A stretch of 64,000 bases of DNA from Lachnospiraceae bacterium (GCA_017526985.1 JAFXQR010000033.1:1-64000), one strand, 5' to 3'; positions 51,945 to 60,784 are shown, counted from the stretch's first letter. Numbers and translations are program-made. Notes: generated by a model not told the origin, from the letters alone.

Positions 51945-52337
51945 ATGGATCAGATTAGATTAAATCGTGATGTCCTGGAAAAAGTGATCGAACTCGCAGA
52001 GCAATATGAAAAGGAAGAGAGGTCATCCGAAAGGGTTACACTGGGTGATCTCTCCAGTTTTCCGCCGGAGTCATTGCAGCGTCTTTGCAGAATGCTGGAA
52101 TGGTGTACCTATCCGCAGCTTCTTGGTATCGAAGCGGTTATGCTCCTGGGACGTGGTGATTATGATACGATCGAAGAAGCTCTTCAGGATATGGTGGATG
52201 AATATCCGGAAGAATACCCAGGCGCTTTTGGTCTGGCGATCACATATATCGTCGGAAAATTAACGCTTTCCACGTATTTGAGAGACGGAATTGCTAAGGT
52301 CGATTTTGACAAGCTTGAGGCTGCTTATGAAAAATAA
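51945..52337 (+). CDS. hypothetical protein
   Basis: 130 residues from ATG 51945 (AAAGGAGACAACG upstream), start MDQIRLNRDVLEKVIELAEQ. All-helical and acidic; helices resemble a DUF3775-like layout but this is not secure. Second gene of the phoH run. Confidence 0.7.
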   Translation: MDQIRLNRDVLEKVIELAEQYEKEERSSERVTLGDLSSFPPESLQRLCRMLEWCTYPQLLGIEAVMLLGRGDYDTIEEALQDMVDEYPEEYPGAFGLAITYIVGKLTLSTYLRDGIAKVDFDKLEAAYEK

Positions 52338-52369
52338 TACAGCAGACAGGTAAAAAAAGGAGGTATAAA

Positions 52370-52726
52370 ATGAGAGATTTAGACATCAATATTGACATGA
52401 TGAATCTGATCGGATATATGAACCGATTGGCTGAAAGAACCAAATATGGATATGTCCCAGAAGATTTAAGGCATGATCTCCCCAGGTCGTCTAAAGCTAT
52501 AATCTATGATAGAAGTGAAAATCTGGATAAGGATCCCGATGATATAAGAAAATACAAGATCATCCCGCATCCGGCTTTCCTGATCAACGGGGAAAAGGTT
52601 CTTTTTGTTGTAGAATATGATGATGATCTTAAACCGATGATCTGCGTATATATTGGAGAAGGTTTTGAAGAACCTCGTTATATAATCGAAGATGGCTATT
52701 GGTATCTGTTTATGCTTGGAGAATAA
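52370..52726 (+). CDS. hypothetical protein
   Basis: 118 residues after an AAAAAAGGAGG ribosome site. Start MRDLDINIDMMNLIGYMNRL, then a beta-rich C-terminal half (KVLFVVEYDDDLKPMICVYI). No recognised family. Confidence 0.7.
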   Translation: MRDLDINIDMMNLIGYMNRLAERTKYGYVPEDLRHDLPRSSKAIIYDRSENLDKDPDDIRKYKIIPHPAFLINGEKVLFVVEYDDDLKPMICVYIGEGFEEPRYIIEDGYWYLFMLGE

Positions 52727-52728
52727 TG

Positions 52729-52920
52729 ATGAAAGTAAGCGTAGATATTAAAATCAGTGGTCTGGGAGTGATACTCACGATCATTTTTGCGGTGTTGAAA
52801 CTGACCAGAGTAATCGATTGGGGCTGGTTTTACTGCTTCCTGCCACTGATCATCAGTGCCGGACTGGCACTATTGTTGTTTCTGATCGCAGCGATCGTGA
52901 TGTTCTGGCCCAGAAAATAG
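52729..52920 (+). CDS. small membrane protein, Fragile-X-F-like
   Basis: 63 residues: a short start, then two hydrophobic segments (LGVILTIIFAVLKLTRVI and FLPLIISAGLALLLFLIAA). The WGWFYCFLPLIISAGL pattern resembles the small transmembrane proteins named Fragile-X-F in phage annotations. The start codon follows the previous stop within two bases (translational coupling). Function unknown. Confidence 0.62.
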   Translation: MKVSVDIKISGLGVILTIIFAVLKLTRVIDWGWFYCFLPLIISAGLALLLFLIAAIVMFWPRK

Positions 52921-52935
52921 CAAGGGAGAAGAAAG

Positions 52936-53388
52936 ATGGTAAACAATCCATATAATATAGAGCGTTTTGTGGTAAAGCAGCAGGAATGGTTTTCTACTGC
53001 TTTATCAGAGATCCGGCAGGGAAGAAAAGAATCCCACTGGATGTGGTTTATATTCCCGCAGCTTCGGGGACTTGGACAGTCTGAGATGTCTGAAATCTAC
53101 GGGATCTCCGGCAAAAAGGAAGCAAAAGCCTATCTGGAGGATCGGTATCTGGCAGAAAATCTGCGGACACTGTGCCGGGAGCTCTTGAAATTGCCGGCGA
53201 ATATCGATCAGGTCTTTGGATATCCGGATAATCTGAAACTGCAGTCTTCCATCACACTCTTCCTCTTTTCTGCAGAGGAAGAGGAAGATCTTTGGCTGTT
53301 TAAAAAGGTCCTGGACCGTTTTTATGGCGGCGCTGTGGATGTCAAGACGAAGATGCTTTTGTACCAGGGGTATGTATCGGGATGTTAG
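52936..53388 (+). CDS. DUF1810 family protein
   Basis: 150 residues with the DUF1810 signature: NIERFVVKQQEWFSTALSEI, GRKESHWMWFIFPQLRGLG, IYGISGKKEAKAYLEDRYL. The family has no established function. Genes for ADP-ribose chemistry lie nearby (56084) but no link is shown. Part of the phoH run, directly before the diguanylate cyclase gene. Confidence 0.85.
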   Translation: MVNNPYNIERFVVKQQEWFSTALSEIRQGRKESHWMWFIFPQLRGLGQSEMSEIYGISGKKEAKAYLEDRYLAENLRTLCRELLKLPANIDQVFGYPDNLKLQSSITLFLFSAEEEEDLWLFKKVLDRFYGGAVDVKTKMLLYQGYVSGC

Positions 53389-53403
53389 ATGGGAGGATAT
53401 TTT

Positions 53404-54756
53404 ATGCAGAATAACCGGTATGAGCTGCTTTTAGATAATAATCTGCGTGTTCTGCAAACCGATGATGCTTTTTATGAGCATATTGGGCAGCGAAGTCTGA
53501 AAATGCTGGATGATATCATCCCGCCACAGGATCTGATGCTGTTAAAGAACGCACTTTTCGCTCTTGGCCCAGGAGAAGGCAATCTCTGCTGTTTCCGTAT
53601 GCGCACTTCCACAGGAAAACTAAACTGGAACGCCGCTAATCTGCAGAAAGCAAATGACGAAAGCGGTCAGATCCAGATGGAACTCGAAGATATCCAGTCA
53701 TTTCGCAAGGTCAAAGACTCTGCGCTGTATGATCCGATGACCGGTCTGTATAACAAACAGTCCATCACGGATTATGCTCATGAAATGGTGGAAAACCCTG
53801 GCAAAGGGTTCTATTTTGCACTGCTGGATATCGATCATTTTAAGCGTGTGAATGATACTCTCGGACATAAGAAGGGGGATGAAGTCATTATCGATGTGGC
53901 ACACATGATCCGGGATATCATAGGCGATAAGGGTCGTGTTGGAAGGATCGGCGGAGACGAATTTATGCTGGTGCTGGATCAGATCCACGAGCGCCCTGCT
54001 CTGCGTGTGGTTATGAATGAGTTGCGGGAAACGATCGAAGAAAAGTATGCGGCTATGGAAGATGCCTTACATATCACGATCTCCGTTGGGGTTACTCTGT
54101 ATCCGGATTATTCGGACGATTATGAAGAACTCTTCTCTCTTACCGACAAACTGCTCTATCGTGCAAAAGAAAAAGGCCGGAACCGCTATGTGATCTATAC
54201 GCCGGAAGTACATGCTGCGATCCGTAACAAAGAAGAAGCAGTCGCTCTGCAGCCGCAGCGGATCTATACGGAAAATATGAAAAACCGGCTGATCATGGAT
54301 CTGATGGACCGGTTTTTGATGTGTGACAACACCAATATCGATACTGCAATGTCGGAGATCTTAAAGGCGTATAACCTGGATGAAATTTACATCTCCTACG
54401 ACGATGAAAAAGACTCCCGTTACGGAGTAAAGAAAAATGCGGAAAACGAAAACGGATTTGACCTTTCCACAAGAGAATTCCCATTTTTGCAAGGTCTTAA
54501 CGGGCAATATAACGAGAATAGCTTATTTTCCAGGATTACAGAAGACTATACCGATATCGCAGAACCGGAAATACGCACCTATATGCAGGAAAACCAGCTG
54601 CGATTCCTGATGGTTTATCGTATGGCGGAAAGCCGTGTCAAAGGCTGCCTCATCTATATGAATGCATTAAACAGTGCCTGCCGGCCTTCCGAATCGGATA
54701 TTTCTGACTTGTTATACTTTGCCAGGATGATGGAACTGGTAATGAAAACCAGGTAA
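53404..54756 (+). CDS. GGDEF diguanylate cyclase
   Basis: 450 residues from ATG 53404 (GGGAGGATATTTT upstream). N-terminal PAS-like region (1-100), GGDEF domain with DPMTGLYNK, LLDIDHFKRVNDTLGH and an intact RIGGDEF active site (183-187), then an about 170-residue C-terminal region that may be a GAF-like sensor. Expected to make cyclic di-GMP from GTP. No RxxD inhibitory site is evident just upstream of GGDEF. Last gene of the phoH run, followed by a terminator. Diguanylate cyclases are unusual in phage genomes. Confidence 0.88.
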   Translation: MQNNRYELLLDNNLRVLQTDDAFYEHIGQRSLKMLDDIIPPQDLMLLKNALFALGPGEGNLCCFRMRTSTGKLNWNAANLQKANDESGQIQMELEDIQSFRKVKDSALYDPMTGLYNKQSITDYAHEMVENPGKGFYFALLDIDHFKRVNDTLGHKKGDEVIIDVAHMIRDIIGDKGRVGRIGGDEFMLVLDQIHERPALRVVMNELRETIEEKYAAMEDALHITISVGVTLYPDYSDDYEELFSLTDKLLYRAKEKGRNRYVIYTPEVHAAIRNKEEAVALQPQRIYTENMKNRLIMDLMDRFLMCDNTNIDTAMSEILKAYNLDEIYISYDDEKDSRYGVKKNAENENGFDLSTREFPFLQGLNGQYNENSLFSRITEDYTDIAEPEIRTYMQENQLRFLMVYRMAESRVKGCLIYMNALNSACRPSESDISDLLYFARMMELVMKTR

Positions 54757-54757
54757 A

Positions 54758-54788
54758 AACAGCCCCGGTCGTAACAGATCGGGGCCAT
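54758..54788 (+). terminator. intrinsic terminator
   Basis: GCCCCGGTC / GATCGGGGC stem with a GTAACA loop after the GGDEF gene. Confidence 0.75.
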
Positions 54789-54855
54789 TATTCTCCACCT
54801 CCTTACTTCTGTCTTCGGCTGTCTCAGCCATACGGGGCTTTCAGCCCCTCCCTAC

Positions 54856-55278
54856 TTACAGATCTCTCTCATCACTATCCATCCCCAGCCAGTTCTGTTC
54901 TGCAAAATTTCCATAAACCTCGGCATGTGCTGCCATAAATGCCACATTGATGCTGTCGCCTTTCTGGTAGTTTTCAAGAAATTTCTTAGCAATCTCTGGC
55001 GCCATCTTCTTAACATCTTCCGGATCTGCATCCGCCGGAATATCAATATCCCACTTCAGTTCTTCAGGATACCGCTCCCGGCAGTCACCATCCCGGAAGG
55101 CAAAGTCTTTCAGTGTCATTTCTGCAGAATATACCGGCTCTTTTGTCAGTATATAACCATAGCTGTTTTCTTTATGCTCATACTCTTTGGAGCTTTCTTT
55201 TCTCGGATCCCACACCATATGCTCACTATCGCCTTTATAAAGACAAAGATCAAACTGCTCATTTTTATGCTGGATCAT
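54856..55278 (-). CDS. hypothetical acidic protein
   Basis: 140 residues, start MIQHKNEQFDLCLYKGDSEH, mixed fold, acidic end MDSDERDL. A GGAGGTG ribosome site precedes it. No family recognised. Confidence 0.68.
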   Translation of the reverse strand: MIQHKNEQFDLCLYKGDSEHMVWDPRKESSKEYEHKENSYGYILTKEPVYSAEMTLKDFAFRDGDCRERYPEELKWDIDIPADADPEDVKKMAPEIAKKFLENYQKGDSINVAFMAAHAEVYGNFAEQNWLGMDSDERDL

Positions 55279-55311
55279 TTTTTCACCTCCATTCGGGTTT
55301 TACTCCTTAAA

Positions 55312-56037
55312 TTACATTTCTTTTTCTTCTTCTTGCACTTTCTTGTTCATTTTCTTCTGGCACTCATTATTGCCGTTATATGGACGATGACCATACACAT
55401 CCTTATGATAGTCGGAGAAGTAATCATATGCATCCCGCTGTTCTGTCGTCCAGGTCTCTGCCGGATCGTGAATAAATGTGGAGATTTTCTCCTCGTAGAA
55501 CGCCTGGAGATCTTCTTCGGAACGGTCCTGCTCTTTCTGCAGAGTATCGTAATTTACAATGTCTGCCGCCAGAAGATACAGGCAGGAATTTCCGCCGACC
55601 AGATAATCATGGGTTAAGAAGTAATCCACATCCTCCAGCTTCTTCGGAGGCTCGATCCCGTTTGCCATCGGCGAGATCTTAATGCGATAATCCTCTTTTA
55701 CCGAAACAGAAATATCTTCATACCCGTTCTTTTCCAGAGCGGCTTTGATCTTTTCTGCTTTATCCAAAACTTTTCTTGCCCAGGTCTGAAGGCTTTCCGG
55801 ATAACAGGGATCTTTTTTGACCTCCTGCAGAGCGTTCTCAAACAGCATATTCTTCAAAACCGCAGGATCCGTATACAAAGACAGACCTTTGTCCGTCAGA
55901 TACTGCTCGAACTGGGATCTGGAAAGTTCTGTAAGCATACGATACTGGTCATATGTCGGAACAAAGATCACACTGGTTTCGATATATCCTTTGGAAAGCT
56001 CAATATACTGCAAAACTGCAGATCCTTTTTTCTCCAT
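55312..56037 (-). CDS. hypothetical protein
   Basis: 241 residues, start MEKKGSAVLQYIELSKGYIE. C-terminal segment QRDAYDYFSDYHKDVYGHRPY resembles a short motif found in many phage proteins (a helix ending KDVYG.RPR), without known function. Led by a degenerate promoter motif 21 bp upstream. Confidence 0.7.
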   Translation of the reverse strand: MEKKGSAVLQYIELSKGYIETSVIFVPTYDQYRMLTELSRSQFEQYLTDKGLSLYTDPAVLKNMLFENALQEVKKDPCYPESLQTWARKVLDKAEKIKAALEKNGYEDISVSVKEDYRIKISPMANGIEPPKKLEDVDYFLTHDYLVGGNSCLYLLAADIVNYDTLQKEQDRSEEDLQAFYEEKISTFIHDPAETWTTEQRDAYDYFSDYHKDVYGHRPYNGNNECQKKMNKKVQEEEKEM

Positions 56038-56057
56038 AGTATTCTCCTCTATCCCTA

Positions 56058-56081
56058 TTATATGAAAAAATTTTCAAAAAT
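56058..56081 (-). promoter_or_regulatory. phage promoter motif
   Basis: TTTTTGAAAATTTTTTCATA then TAA on the minus strand, upstream of 55312-56037. Confidence 0.6.
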
Positions 56082-56083
56082 CA

Positions 56084-57340
56084 TTACCGATACTTCTTTG
56101 TCTTCTCTTCATACCAGTTTTTAAGATATTCCCGCACTTTGGAATACTGATATTGTGTATGTCCGAAATCAATATGATCGATCACGGAATCACACAATGC
56201 TTTATTCTCGTCGATCATCGTCCAGTCATACCCAAATAGCGTAAATTTCCGCACCTTGGTGTTTTTGAACAGGAAAAACGAACTGGTTTTGCGAGCGTTT
56301 AAGATCAGTACCGGCCGGATACCCAGCCATTCTGCAGGAGACGCAGCATCTACTTCGCCGGTCGGGCGCACCACGTCCACCAACTTTTCGTAAACTTCAT
56401 CTGTGTCCGACAGCCACCAGCAGATATTCGCCGGCCGGATCTTCTCATGTTTTTCATATTCCGCTCTGGAAAGCAGTGTGATCCGTTTGAGTGCCAGCTC
56501 CAGGCCACTGGTACTGATATGCACAATATCCTGCTTGATACCTTTGCAGATCTCATTAAAACGATCGATCACATCGTGCATTTCCGCCGGCAGGTCTTTT
56601 ACCGCCCGTCTTTTTAATTCCTCCGGGATCCCGTAAAACGCTTCTGCAATGCTGCCGGTGATCGCTCCGATCGTATCCGAATCCCCGCCAAACCAGATCG
56701 CATAACGGATACACTCTTCGAAATCATTCCCAAGCAGAAAAGCAAAAAGAGCTACCGGAACGGTCCCCTGGCAGCTTACATCAAAAGTATAATCTTTTCG
56801 AAGGGCTTCTTTATCCAGATCCAGATCATATCCGAATTCCTGTGTAACATAAGATTTGATTTCGTCTTTGGATTTGTCGTGCAGTGCCAGCCATATTGAA
56901 GATACAACAGCTTCCGCTCCTTTTACGCCTTCCGGATGATTATGGGTCAATTCTGCCGACCATCTGGCAATTTCTCTTGCTCTTTCCAGAGATTGATCTT
57001 TGTACAGCCATCCGATCGCTCCAACTCGCATTGCGGATCCATTTCCCCAGGAATTATACGGCTGCGGATTTTCCGAATGGATCCATTCGATAAATCGCTG
57101 CCCATAGCCGGTCCAGAAACTGCGGCCCCACTTTTGCATCGACCCTACCAGCTGATCTTTCATTGTGGTCTCATCCGCATCCAGACCGGCTTTCATGATC
57201 GCATCCGCAACGGCAATCGTCATAATTGAGTCATCGGTATATCCGCATCTGGGCGGGAAGAGTTCAAAATCAAAATCCGGCTTATCTTTATTGAATTCCC
57301 AGACGGATCCCACTGTATCTCCGCAAATCGTTCCATACAC
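56084..57340 (-). CDS. ADP-ribosylglycohydrolase fused to a permuted DUF6273-like domain
   Basis: 418 residues from GTG 57340 (AAAGGAAATAATAAC upstream). Residues 1-270 are a DraG-type ADP-ribosylglycohydrolase: YGTICGDTVGSVWEF, metal-binding GYTDDSIMT, and WFGGDSDTIGAITGSIAEA. Such enzymes remove ADP-ribose from proteins or nucleic acids, and phages use them against host ADP-ribosylating defences. The C-terminal 150 residues carry TLLSRAEYEKHE, NICWWLSDTDEV, GIRPVLILN, then FGYDWTMIDENKALCDSVI and YSKVREYLKNWYE, the same swapped DUF6273-like module as in 13228 and 24842. A TnpB gene begins 77 bp upstream. Confidence 0.87.
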   Translation of the reverse strand: MYGTICGDTVGSVWEFNKDKPDFDFELFPPRCGYTDDSIMTIAVADAIMKAGLDADETTMKDQLVGSMQKWGRSFWTGYGQRFIEWIHSENPQPYNSWGNGSAMRVGAIGWLYKDQSLERAREIARWSAELTHNHPEGVKGAEAVVSSIWLALHDKSKDEIKSYVTQEFGYDLDLDKEALRKDYTFDVSCQGTVPVALFAFLLGNDFEECIRYAIWFGGDSDTIGAITGSIAEAFYGIPEELKRRAVKDLPAEMHDVIDRFNEICKGIKQDIVHISTSGLELALKRITLLSRAEYEKHEKIRPANICWWLSDTDEVYEKLVDVVRPTGEVDAASPAEWLGIRPVLILNARKTSSFFLFKNTKVRKFTLFGYDWTMIDENKALCDSVIDHIDFGHTQYQYSKVREYLKNWYEEKTKKYR

Positions 57341-58690
57341 GTTATTATTTCCTTTCTTATTATTAAAAAGTATTAAAAGAAACATAATATTTATTGTTCT
57401 CTGCATATCTCATATCCTTATACAAGACACGCATTTACTACAAATGGATGTAACGCTACACCCTCTACCCTATTGTTATAAGCGTTTGGGAATACTTTTT
57501 TAAGAATCTGTAGGCTCCCATTTACATCAGCGTTGATAAGTTTTCCTGTATTACTTTGAAATAATCCTCTGTGAACACGCCTTTCTTTTCTGTAATTGCT
57601 CTCTATAGGTTCTTCATTATCTAAGAAACTTGTTCCGCTTGTGTAACTTTCCTCAGCAAGCATTACAGATATACCATATTCTTCGGCTTTATATTGGATC
57701 ATCTCTATCAATCTGTTATATGGTATTTGTATAAAAGATTGATTAACTCTTTTGTTCATTTCTGATTTCTGTTTCCAACCTTTATTGTTACCTATAACAA
57801 TCATAGAAACGTCATCTTTATGAGCTTTATCAACTATATATCTACTTGCCTGATGTAAATAGTTATCAACAATCTGATTCCTTTTCTTTGTTATACTCTG
57901 TGTCCTTTTTGTCGAATATTTCTTGTTCATTCTCATAGCAATTGACTTATAGTGAGCTAACAATTTATTATAGTATTTGTTCTCAGACTTCAGACCTTTA
58001 CCGTTTATTATAAATGGTTGTTCCCCAAAATTATTTGTTACGGTTGCTAAGTTATCTAAGCCTATATCAATACTATAATATCTGTTGTTGTTACCAATTA
58101 TTTCCGGAATCTCTACATTGTAAATCACCTCCAATTCAATATGATTGGCTTTGGGTATAAACCTTACTTGTTGAAATGATACATAGTTTTCTTTGTTTAC
58201 GAATAATGGTCTAATCATAAAACCATCAAATACTTTTGGAAACTGTAATATATCATCTTTCAGCTTTACATTTTGGTTGGTAAGTATTAACACATATCTG
58301 TCGTTCTTATCTTTATACTTAGGGAGTTTTGGTCTTCCTAAATACTTGTTTTTGTTATTCTTCCAATCCTTAATAGATTTGAAGAATGACTTCCAATTTT
58401 TATCAAGTAACCTTAATAATTGCTGTGCTGATTGTGCTGTAGGCATATTCTTATAGTCTGGATATTCTATATTTGCTCTTAATGTTTTATCCAAGTCAGT
58501 ATATCTTAACCAATTTCCATTACTTACAAATTCTTGTCTGATTAAATAGTTGGCGTGGTTATACAGATTTTTTGCACTAAAGCAAAATCCATCTATAAGA
58601 GGATAATAAGGATTTGATTGTTTAATTTTATGTTTCTCTACTCTTTGAATTATCATTTTTATTATTATCCTTTAATATTGGTGAATATTA
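57341..58690 (-). mobile_element. IS605-type element carrying only tnpB (approximate limits)
   Basis: The tnpB gene with about 80 bases on the 3' side and 35 on the 5' side up to the neighbouring phage genes. The base composition is more A/T-rich than its neighbours. Exact ends cannot be set from the sequence alone. Confidence 0.5.
57418..58656 (-). CDS. tnpB: TnpB, RNA-guided nuclease of an IS200/IS605-type element
   Basis: 412 residues. RuvC motif I IDIGLDNLAT, the region VIGNNKGWKQKSEM where other TnpBs carry the second catalytic Glu, EESYTSGTSFLD, and the final NADVNGSLQI with the third catalytic Asp. The Glu of motif II is absent from VIGNN and the usual CXXC zinc knuckle is missing. 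This matches the TnpB clade whose catalytic Glu is thought to be relocated (EESYTS). No TnpA gene accompanies it, so it depends on a transposase elsewhere or acts as a guide-RNA nuclease that biases inheritance. Its omega RNA would overlap the 3' end near 57341-57420. Confidence 0.88.
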   Translation of the reverse strand: MIIQRVEKHKIKQSNPYYPLIDGFCFSAKNLYNHANYLIRQEFVSNGNWLRYTDLDKTLRANIEYPDYKNMPTAQSAQQLLRLLDKNWKSFFKSIKDWKNNKNKYLGRPKLPKYKDKNDRYVLILTNQNVKLKDDILQFPKVFDGFMIRPLFVNKENYVSFQQVRFIPKANHIELEVIYNVEIPEIIGNNNRYYSIDIGLDNLATVTNNFGEQPFIINGKGLKSENKYYNKLLAHYKSIAMRMNKKYSTKRTQSITKKRNQIVDNYLHQASRYIVDKAHKDDVSMIVIGNNKGWKQKSEMNKRVNQSFIQIPYNRLIEMIQYKAEEYGISVMLAEESYTSGTSFLDNEEPIESNYRKERRVHRGLFQSNTGKLINADVNGSLQILKKVFPNAYNNRVEGVALHPFVVNACLV

Positions 58691-59353
58691 TTTAATGTTA
58701 TTAGTGACTATATTTTCTTCGAGGTCTTTGATCTCGTTACATACCTCTTCAAAACGCTCTTCGATCGCTCCCACTCTGCAGCAGAACATACTGTAGATCG
58801 TCTCTTCGTACGGTATTTCGGTAAAACCGATTTCTTTTAATACCCTTGATATCTGCTCTTTCGTCTTGGAAATATCAATCTCTTCCGGCAGCCCAAAGCC
58901 GATCGGAAGGTCTGTAGATGTGATATAGTTATAATCCACATCTTTTGACCATCCCAGAAAATCTATGGTAGACAAAACAGCTCCTGCAATCAGATATTTC
59001 CAATAATTCTTAAGATCATCAAGAATACTGACATCTGCAATATGCAGGATATCCGGATAATCAAGATCCGCCTCTTCATCATCTCCATAGGTAAAATCTC
59101 GTGCAGCCACATAAGCCATTCCGAGCTCACTGGACTCGCCATCCATATCGATAAAATCTGCGGATTCTGCAATAATAAAATGAACATACCCGAGCTTTTC
59201 TTCCGTATCTCGGTCGTGCATCGACATGATCAGTCCTCCGATCGGACTTTCCTTATCGACATCCTCCTCAATCTTTCCGGAGTGATAGCTATATATCTGA
59301 TTTTCGTGATATTCCGGAATGAAAATAATATCCTCAAGTGCGATTTTCTTCAT
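58688..59353 (-). CDS. hypothetical acidic protein
   Basis: 221 residues, start MKKIALEDIIFIPEYHENQI. Mixed fold, acidic, with IAESADFIDMDGESSELGM and a helical C-terminus. No recognised family. Confidence 0.7.
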   Translation of the reverse strand: MKKIALEDIIFIPEYHENQIYSYHSGKIEEDVDKESPIGGLIMSMHDRDTEEKLGYVHFIIAESADFIDMDGESSELGMAYVAARDFTYGDDEEADLDYPDILHIADVSILDDLKNYWKYLIAGAVLSTIDFLGWSKDVDYNYITSTDLPIGFGLPEEIDISKTKEQISRVLKEIGFTEIPYEETIYSMFCCRVGAIEERFEEVCNEIKDLEENIVTNNIK

Positions 59354-59362
59354 AGATCTCCT

Positions 59363-59824
59363 TTATCGTGAGCGTCCTTTTACCTTTTCCAGTGCTTTTT
59401 CAATCAGCTGTTCGATCGCTTCCAGGATCACAGGAGGAATTTCATATTCGTCCGGGTATTCAAAACGGCTTAAAAGATAATTCATATCGACCGGTTTTGT
59501 ATCCTCCAGATTCTGACAAGTCTCATCAATAAGCGACCGGATTGCCTTATGCCACTTTGTGATGAGGTTAATCGCAAAATCGTTCGGATCCATACCACTT
59601 GCTTTGAGCTTATAAGAAAGATCGTCTGGAAGAATATTTATAATGCCGCTAATCAGATAGCATGTCATCGTCATATAATCCAGAAAATTTCCGGTGTAAT
59701 ATGCTTTTACCGCATCCAAAGCTTCATCACCTTCGACAGTTATAGTCAGCCTGTCAAAATTATTTTCCGAAAGACCATTGATCCATTTTTTATAAGCCTC
59801 GGTAGATATAATATCGTCTTTCAT
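59363..59824 (-). CDS. hypothetical helical protein
   Basis: 153 residues from ATG 59824 (GAGGTGAGAATT upstream), start MKDDIISTEAYKKWINGLSE. Helical, ends KALEKVKGRSR. Six-base gap to the CheY-like gene before it, so probably co-transcribed. No recognised family. Confidence 0.68.
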   Translation of the reverse strand: MKDDIISTEAYKKWINGLSENNFDRLTITVEGDEALDAVKAYYTGNFLDYMTMTCYLISGIINILPDDLSYKLKASGMDPNDFAINLITKWHKAIRSLIDETCQNLEDTKPVDMNYLLSRFEYPDEYEIPPVILEAIEQLIEKALEKVKGRSR

Positions 59825-59829
59825 AATTC

Positions 59830-60189
59830 TCACCTCAGTGCCTTATTGACTGCTTCTTTGACACGCTCTGCCTGAAACGGCTTTACAATAAAGTCTTTGG
59901 CACCATTCTGAATCGCTTCGATCACCATTGCCTGCTGACCCATTGCGGAACACATAAGCACTCTGGCTGACGGGTCTACTTTTTTGATCTCTTTTAGGGC
60001 TGCCAGACCATCCATTTCCGGCATTGTGATATCCATTGTCACCACATCCGGGGATAGCTCCTTATATTTTGCCACTCCATCAGCGCCATTTACAGCTTCT
60101 CCGATCACTTCAAAACCATTTTTTGTTAAAATATCCCGCAGCATCATCCGCATAAATGCTGCATCATCCACAATCAGTATCTTCGCCAT
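59830..60189 (-). CDS. CheY-like single-domain response regulator
   Basis: 119 residues from ATG 60189 (AAAGGGGCAGC upstream). A complete receiver domain: ILIVDDAAFMRMM with the acidic pair D8-D9, phosphorylation site D53 in VVTMDITMPEMDG, VLMCSAMGQ with the Ser/Thr-position residue, and K103 in IVKPFQ. It closely resembles chemotaxis CheY of Clostridia and has no output domain, so it could compete for or alter host two-component or flagellar signalling. No histidine kinase is in the window. Confidence 0.92.
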   Translation of the reverse strand: MAKILIVDDAAFMRMMLRDILTKNGFEVIGEAVNGADGVAKYKELSPDVVTMDITMPEMDGLAALKEIKKVDPSARVLMCSAMGQQAMVIEAIQNGAKDFIVKPFQAERVKEAVNKALR

Positions 60190-60373
60190 TTGCTGCCCCT
60201 TTCTTGGTATCTGCCGGCGCTTTAGAAGCGTTTTTCCGCTCCTCCAGCCAATCCTCCTGCATCTGATATTCGGAATCCAGTCTGCGCCTTTCATTCCGGT
60301 ATGCAAGCAGAATCATCAGGAGTCCCAGAACCGCTAAAACGCTTATGATCACATCGATAAAATTCCCAAACAT
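60164..60373 (-). CDS. single-span membrane protein
   Basis: 69 residues: N-terminal hydrophobic segment DVIISVLAVLGLLMILLAY, then a charged cytoplasmic tail rich in Glu, Lys and Ala. The end overlaps the start of the CheY-like gene by 26 bp. First gene of the transcript from the promoter at 60453. Confidence 0.6.
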   Translation of the reverse strand: MFGNFIDVIISVLAVLGLLMILLAYRNERRRLDSEYQMQEDWLEERKNASKAPADTKKGAANGEDTDCG

Positions 60374-60452
60374 ATATTTTTCCCGCCTTATACAAAGATC
60401 TCATAAGCCGGATTTTTGAAGTCAACACCCGTAAGCTTATAATTTTATATTT

Positions 60453-60476
60453 TTATATGAAAAATAATTTTTTGCG
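60453..60476 (-). promoter_or_regulatory. phage promoter motif
   Basis: CGCAAAAAATTATTTTTCAT then ATAAA on the minus strand, leading the unit that contains the CheY-like gene. Confidence 0.7.
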
Positions 60477-60479
60477 ATA

Positions 60480-60509
60480 TATAAAAAGACAGCAGTGTTC
60501 TGACTGCTG
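60480..60509 (-). terminator. intrinsic terminator
   Basis: GACAGCAG / CTGCTGTC stem followed by TTTTTA on the minus strand, after 60533-60784. Confidence 0.82.
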
Positions 60510-60532
60510 TCAAAATATTATGATATTCATTG

Positions 60533-60784
60533 TCAGCCAAGCTCCGGGCCGTCTTCTTCGATCTGGCTTTTTAACCACTCCGATAGATCAAATCCGGCAC
60601 AGGTAAACCGGTATTTTTCTGTAAGATAGTTCTCGATCACCTCACTGCCCCTGCTGATTGCTTCCGAAACAACATTTTCCGGCAGAATGATCGTCTCCGG
60701 CAGGAAGAAATCGTCTGCAAATGGTTCATCGCCCGGCTCTAACTTCCATTTTACTCCGGTGATGGTTCTATCTTCTTTCGTCAT
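60533..60784 (-). CDS. hypothetical acidic protein
   Basis: 83 residues, start MTKEDRTITGVKWKLEPGDE. Its ATG overlaps the stop of 60781-61332 (ATGA), so it is translationally coupled. No recognised family. Confidence 0.65.
   Translation of the reverse strand: MTKEDRTITGVKWKLEPGDEPFADDFFLPETIILPENVVSEAISRGSEVIENYLTEKYRFTCAGFDLSEWLKSQIEEDGPELG

Noticed and set aside
52325..52340. TATGAAAAATAATA resembling the promoter motif
   Set aside because: It is the 3' end of the 51945-52337 coding sequence, in an orientation that faces no minus-strand gene.
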